Below are positions 61,111-64,000 of a stretch of 64,000 nt of DNA, in pieces. How positions within the stretch are numbered: the stretch's first letter is position 1; every line of letters starts with the position of its first letter. This DNA comes from Manis javanica. Its lineage: Eukaryota > Chordata > Mammalia > Pholidota > Manidae. The translations under genes were made by a program, and so were the position numbers. The notes beneath the pieces were generated by a model. That model was not told the origin of the DNA, made no database searches, and saw only the letters and a program-made list of their open reading frames with translations. The DNA lies in the NCBI RefSeq assembly GCF_040802235.1, contig NC_133174.1, forward strand, positions 135,957,213-136,021,212. The letters are read 5' to 3'.

Positions 61111-61141
61111 GCCGCCGCCGCTGCTGCCGCCGCCGCCGCCG
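61111..61141 (+). repeat. AFF2: CCG/GCC tract orthologous to human FRAXE repeat
   Basis: Three GCC units (61111-61119) are followed by CTGCTG and then five uninterrupted CCG units (61127-61141). In human AFF2 the tract at this position is polymorphic and its large expansion silences the gene (FRAXE). Here it is short and interrupted by CTG, which would make it stable. Confidence 0.8.
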
Positions 61142-61332
61142 CTGCCTAGGCTGCCGCTGCCGCTGCCCCGGCCGCTCCTGCTGCCGCCGCCGCCGGCCCG
61201 CAGCCCGCCAGGCAGGCGGCCCCGCCGGCCCGAGACCCCAGCGGCGTCCGCCGCAGCGTCGGGGCGCTGGGCACGCGGGCCGCCGCGGAGCGAGCGGACC
61301 CGAGCGGGCGGCCAGGCGCTCGCCTGCCCGGT

Positions 61333-61353
61333 GCCGCCGCCGCCGCCGCCGCC
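61333..61353 (+). repeat. AFF2: Second (GCC)7 tract in AFF2 5' UTR
   Basis: Seven uninterrupted GCC units, the longest pure trinucleotide run in the exon, lie about 200 bp downstream of the FRAXE-position tract and 175 bp before the AFF2 ATG. A further run of four CCG units lies near 61183-61194. Confidence 0.95.
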
Positions 61354-61395
61354 GCTCCCGAGCGCAGGACCCGGCCCCTCCGGCGCCCGCCGCCG

Positions 61396-61416
61396 ATGCG
61401 GCCCGCGCACTTTTAG
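61396..61416 (+). other. Short upstream ORF (6 codons)
   Basis: ATG 61396 encodes MRPAHF and stops at TAG 61414-61416, in the same frame as the AFF2 start, 111 bp upstream. The stop proves that AFF2 cannot be extended N-terminally in frame from here. Start context is weak (C at -3, C at +4). Confidence 0.6.
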
Positions 61417-61527
61417 CCGGGCGGGAGGGCAGGGGAGCCGGGCCGCCGAGAGCCGCGCCGAGAACCGCGCCGAGAGCCGCGCCGACCCGCGCCGAGCAGG
61501 GACGCCCGCCTGCGCCGCCCGGCCGCT

Positions 61528-61574
61528 ATGGATCTATTCGACTTTTTCAGGGACTGGGACTTGGAGCAGCAGTG
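61528..61574 (+). CDS. AFF2: AFF2 (FMR2), first coding exon, partial
   Basis: The 47-nt coding part of exon 1 encodes MDLFDFFRDWDLEQQ plus the first two bases (TG) of the next codon, which in AFF2 is a cysteine. This N-terminus identifies AFF2; the paralogue AFF3 begins MDSFDLALLQEWDLE and AFF1 lacks it. The ATG has a strong context (G at -3, G at +4). An in-frame TAG at 61414 with no in-frame ATG between 61417 and 61527 fixes the start. The exon ends at a consensus donor (TG|GTAGGT), so the intron is phase 2. AFF2 belongs to the AF4/FMR2 family: large nuclear proteins linked to transcription elongation and RNA binding, expressed mainly in brain. Full-length AFF2 is about 1300 residues, so only about 1% is in this window. 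The other exons lie downstream. Loss or silencing in human causes FRAXE intellectual disability. Confidence 0.93.
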
Positions 61575-61580
61575 GTAGGT
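61575..61580 (+). other. AFF2: AFF2 exon 1 splice donor
   Basis: GTAGGT directly follows the TG that begins the sixteenth codon. Reading on without splicing would give an immediate TAG stop in the AFF2 frame (TGG TAG), which supports use of this donor. Confidence 0.85.
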
Positions 61581-62442
61581 GTTACTGTTTTGCCTTCTCT
61601 TTGGCTACGCGGGTTGCCGGCTGGGGCTAGGCTTTCGCCTTTGTTAAGAGGCGCGGGGCTGCGGCGGGGGCGCCCCAGACGCCCTTCCGCTTGCTCCCGG
61701 CCACCCCTGGCCCCGGCCGCCGCGAGTCCTCCGTCCGGCGCCCGGGTGGGACGAGGCGCGGGCCCGGGGAGGGATGCGGGGCCCGAAAGCGTCACTCGGC
61801 ACGCCAAGTCCAAAGAGTTGCATTTGTCCCCGATCGGGTCTGGTGCGGCCCGGGGGCAGAACAGCACCACCTTCGCCAGGATTTGCCCCCAGAACGGCTG
61901 CCAGCGCCGGGCTGGCTCCCTGCGCACCGGAGGCTGGCGCCTGCAGAGCCTCAACTTTCCGGGTGTCCGACGCCGGCGGTCGGCTGTGGGGACAGGCAGT
62001 GAGCCGCAAGGTGCCACCGGCCGCCCTTCGCTTCTTCGGCGGCCGTCGTCGCCACCTCCGTCCGCGCCACCTCCGTCCCCGCGCGGCGCGCACACCTTGC
62101 CTCGTATCCGCTCAGCCCAAGCTTCGTGCACTCGGGCGCCGAGCGGCGGCTTTGGGGGCCACGGAGCGGGGAACCCGGGGCCGGGCTGTCTTAAGCGTGC
62201 TGCTTTCAAGACGGATGGTTTTGGAAGTTGGCCCCCGAAGGCGGCCGCCCCGACGGCTGTGCACGTTGAATTAACGGCCGGAACCCTGTCCGCTCCCACC
62301 GGGAGGCAGCCGCAGGTTTGTGGAATGGACACGCAGCTCGGATTCAAAGGTTTTCGCCAAATACCGTAAATGTGTCTCTGAGAGGGTTTTGAACAGGGTG
62401 CAGAGATGACTGGGGAGCTGGAAAGTTGTTCTTCTCTGCGTG

Positions 62443-62465
62443 ATGTGTGCGCGCACGTGTGCATA
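62443..62465. other. Alternating purine-pyrimidine tract (Z-DNA candidate)
   Basis: A strict alternation over 23 bases has GTGTGCGCGCACGTGTGCAT inside it, and includes the self-complementary GTGCGCGCAC. Such sequences readily adopt Z-DNA under negative supercoiling, as expected just downstream of an active promoter. Confidence 0.7.
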
Positions 62466-62869
62466 AATAGTGATATACATAACTATTCACTTTTTAAAAA
62501 ACTCCACCTTCTGTCACAAACGTTCTCGTTGTCAATTTGTCACAATATTTTAGCATAACAAGTTCCCCCCAACCCCTAGCCCTTGGAATTAGATGGGGTG
62601 AGGGTGCGGCGGCAGCGATTTAGAATTGCACTCTGGGTTATTGCCTTTTAAAAGGTAATTAGAATAATCGGGAGTACTGAGCGATAGGTGCGAAATCTGT
62701 TGCAATATTAGACTATCAGCAGCCGTTGAGTATGGATGCTGTGTATTTTTACAAGGATGTCCCTTGCTGATGTGATATTTTGGGCAATTTCCTTCTTTAG
62801 AAAAGGGTCATACGCTTGGCCAATAGCTTCATTATGCCAATCACGACTCCTTTAGTTGCAAATCCAAGA

Positions 62870-63225
62870 TAAACACAACTTAAATACATTTTATTTTACA
62901 GCAGTTCCGGGTAAATCCTTGAAGCCACAAATTATTCTGTATCGGTATTAATCTGTAAGGCATTTTTGATACCTTGCAGGGTTTTATCAGCTTTGCAGAA
63001 AAACATATTACAATTTTTAATGACATGCTGTTATTTAAAAGCAAAGATCACAATAAAATTACTGCTCAATTAAATATTATGCTCCTGCACACAGCCTCTA
63101 CTCCGCCTAATTTATTTTTGGAGACAACAGATAACCACGGCATTACTATTTGCATACAATTTGCCTAATATACGGTGTGGGTAACATCATTAATTTAACA
63201 TTGCTGTAATTGATTTAGTGTGTGT
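62870..63225. promoter_or_regulatory. Candidate conserved regulatory element in AFF2 intron 1
   Basis: This AT-rich, non-repetitive stretch is dense in homeodomain-type TAAT cores ('cacaataaaattactgctcaattaaatattatgc', 'catcattaatttaacattgctgtaattg'). It includes a perfect octamer ATTTGCAT at 63148-63155. This composition resembles vertebrate developmental enhancers. Conservation cannot be measured from one sequence, so this is inference. Confidence 0.35.
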
Positions 63226-64000
63226 AGTTCAAATGTTCAACATTTACAAGATATTAGGTATTTAAAAAATGTGTTATGTTATTTTAATTTCAGCTTAATC
63301 TCAGGTACATGTAGTTGCATATTTAAAGAGCTCTTTTAGGTTTGATTTCATTTTTTGGAAAGATATGCCCCACCCCTCTTGGGAGACTGTCTCTTCTGAA
63401 ATTAAGGAAAACGCAAAACATTTTCTCCTCCACCTCCCTAACTGCCACATCGCCTAAGAAACGTGCAGACTTGGACACTCCTTGGATAGTATATGAAATA
63501 CCAACGAATTAGTACAACATATCTGCATAAATGAGCTGGCCTGTTTCTTCTGTGCATATGTTCCAGAAACATTTCCCCTTCTTACTGTTTGATTGTCAGG
63601 GGCAAGCTTCCTTATGAATCTGTGTGTGTAAACATTTGTGATGTGGCGGTGCATCTATTTTGTCCCCCCCCACCCCCCACAGAGAAAAGCATAAATGTGA
63701 CAAATAGTGGATGGACTAAAAAAACTTGATACTGCCTTGAATGGAAATCTGTACCTTTCCAAACTCTCTGGACATCCAGAGCATGCCAATTACATTTTCA
63801 TTATATGTTTACTTCCCCTCCTAGGGAGTAAGTAGCTGCTTAGAGTGATGGCATCCACCACCACCACCCCCAATCCCCAGGAGGTCCAAGGAGGAAAAAG
63901 GCACCAGCCAAGTTAAGGATCTCATTTACATTGGCCCTTTTCTCAACATTCATTTGTGCAACAGAAAGCTCTGAGCTCTCTCTCCTATAACCCTAGATGT

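Larger units (their letters stand above)
61085..61574 (+). other. AFF2: Overlapping upstream ORF through the CCG tract
   Basis: ATG at 61085 (G at -3) opens a frame reading MLPRPPPVQPPPLLPPPPP and onward, with no stop before the exon end at 61574. That is about 163 codons in exon 1. The frame passes through the CCG tract as proline codons and crosses the AFF2 start codon in a different frame (offset 443 bp). It could lower AFF2 initiation. The flanking GTGAGTGTGTAAGTGTG before this ATG matches what I remember of the human FRAXE flank, so the ATG may be conserved. Whether it lies downstream of the transcription start, and where it ends in exon 2, cannot be seen here. Confidence 0.45.
60080..62345. 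promoter_or_regulatory. AFF2: CpG island spanning AFF2 promoter, exon 1 and start of intron 1
   Basis: About 2.2 kb of very GC-rich sequence with frequent CpG contrasts sharply with the AT-rich sequence on both sides. Such islands mark promoters that are usually unmethylated. In human AFF2 this island is the one methylated and silenced when the adjoining CCG tract expands. Several long open frames on both strands inside it (for example minus-strand frames of 233 and 305 codons) are side effects of few stop codons in GC-rich DNA. Confidence 0.92.
61575..64000 (+). other. AFF2: AFF2 intron 1, first 2.4 kb
   Basis: The first 770 bp are still part of the CpG island. After about 62345 the sequence turns AT-rich and shows no assignable transposon. 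It continues past the window end; intron 1 of AFF2 is very long in human. A poly-C run (CCCCCCCC, then CACCCCCCAC) lies at 63664-63681. Confidence 0.85.

Noticed and set aside
60709..61410. 233-codon minus-strand frame over the AFF2 5' UTR
   Set aside because: It arises from GC-rich low-complexity sequence (Gly/Ser/Pro/Arg) with few stops. The repeat-encoded Gly runs are the complement of the CCG tracts. Antisense transcripts are possible at this locus, but this frame shows no protein family signature.
61547..62464. 305-codon minus-strand and 265-codon plus-strand frames in the CpG island
   Set aside because: The two long frames overlap on opposite strands in the same GC-rich DNA, the mark of composition rather than coding. 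The plus frame lies in intron 1.

Overview
This window is non-coding mammalian chromosome DNA that ends in the first exon of one recognisable gene. There are no bacterial, viral or operon-like features. Interspersed repeats cover much of it: MIR, L2, L1/HAL1, MER5-type DNA transposons and one LTR. The only convincing protein-coding segment is the first coding exon of AFF2 (FMR2) at 61528-61574. It encodes MDLFDFFRDWDLEQQ and then a GT splice donor, inside a strong CpG island at about 60.08-62.35 kb. AFF2 is X-linked in placental mammals, and its 5' UTR carries the CCG tract that is unstable at the human fragile site FRAXE. The orthologous tract is visible here at about 61111-61141, but it is short and interrupted. 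The window is therefore best read as the X-chromosomal region upstream of AFF2, the AFF2 promoter and exon 1, and the first 2.4 kb of intron 1.

Organism: a placental mammal, most likely not a primate or rodent, because I see no Alu, B1 or B2 elements. The L1 3' end near 45.5-45.7 kb looks like the type common in laurasiatherians (carnivores, horses, bats, ungulates). I see no carnivore tRNA-Lys SINE, BovB/Bov-tA, PRE1 or equine ERE in 64 kb. That favours a lineage with little recent SINE activity, but I cannot name the species.

Layout: 0-3.5 kb holds MIR copies and a 440-bp old repeat. A pyrimidine-rich tetranucleotide tract of almost 490 bp runs from 3.5 to 4.0 kb. From 4.0 to 9.5 kb there are old repeats, L1, L2 and MIR. 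A decayed tandem array lies at 9.65-10.1 kb. From 10.9 to 12.4 kb an antisense L1 is split by an LTR. From 12.6 to 34 kb there are scattered L2, MIR and MER5 copies, including L2 copies interrupted by younger repeats. From 34 to 43 kb there are few identifiable repeats but several short local duplications, one of them a nearly identical 131-bp pair. A dense L1/HAL1 mosaic fills 44-50 kb. An inverted pair of 195-bp segments lies at 51.8 and 54.4 kb. The base composition becomes GC-rich from about 58.1 kb and peaks in the AFF2 CpG island.

No set of genes works together here. The functional unit is the AFF2 promoter, 5' UTR and exon 1, with possible regulation by upstream ORFs, the GCC/CCG tracts and an AT-rich candidate conserved element in intron 1. 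All other long open frames are low-complexity or CpG-island shadows. I did not find an undescribed biological system. The most interesting points are the upstream ORF that reads through the CCG tract and across the AFF2 start codon, and the recent local duplications.
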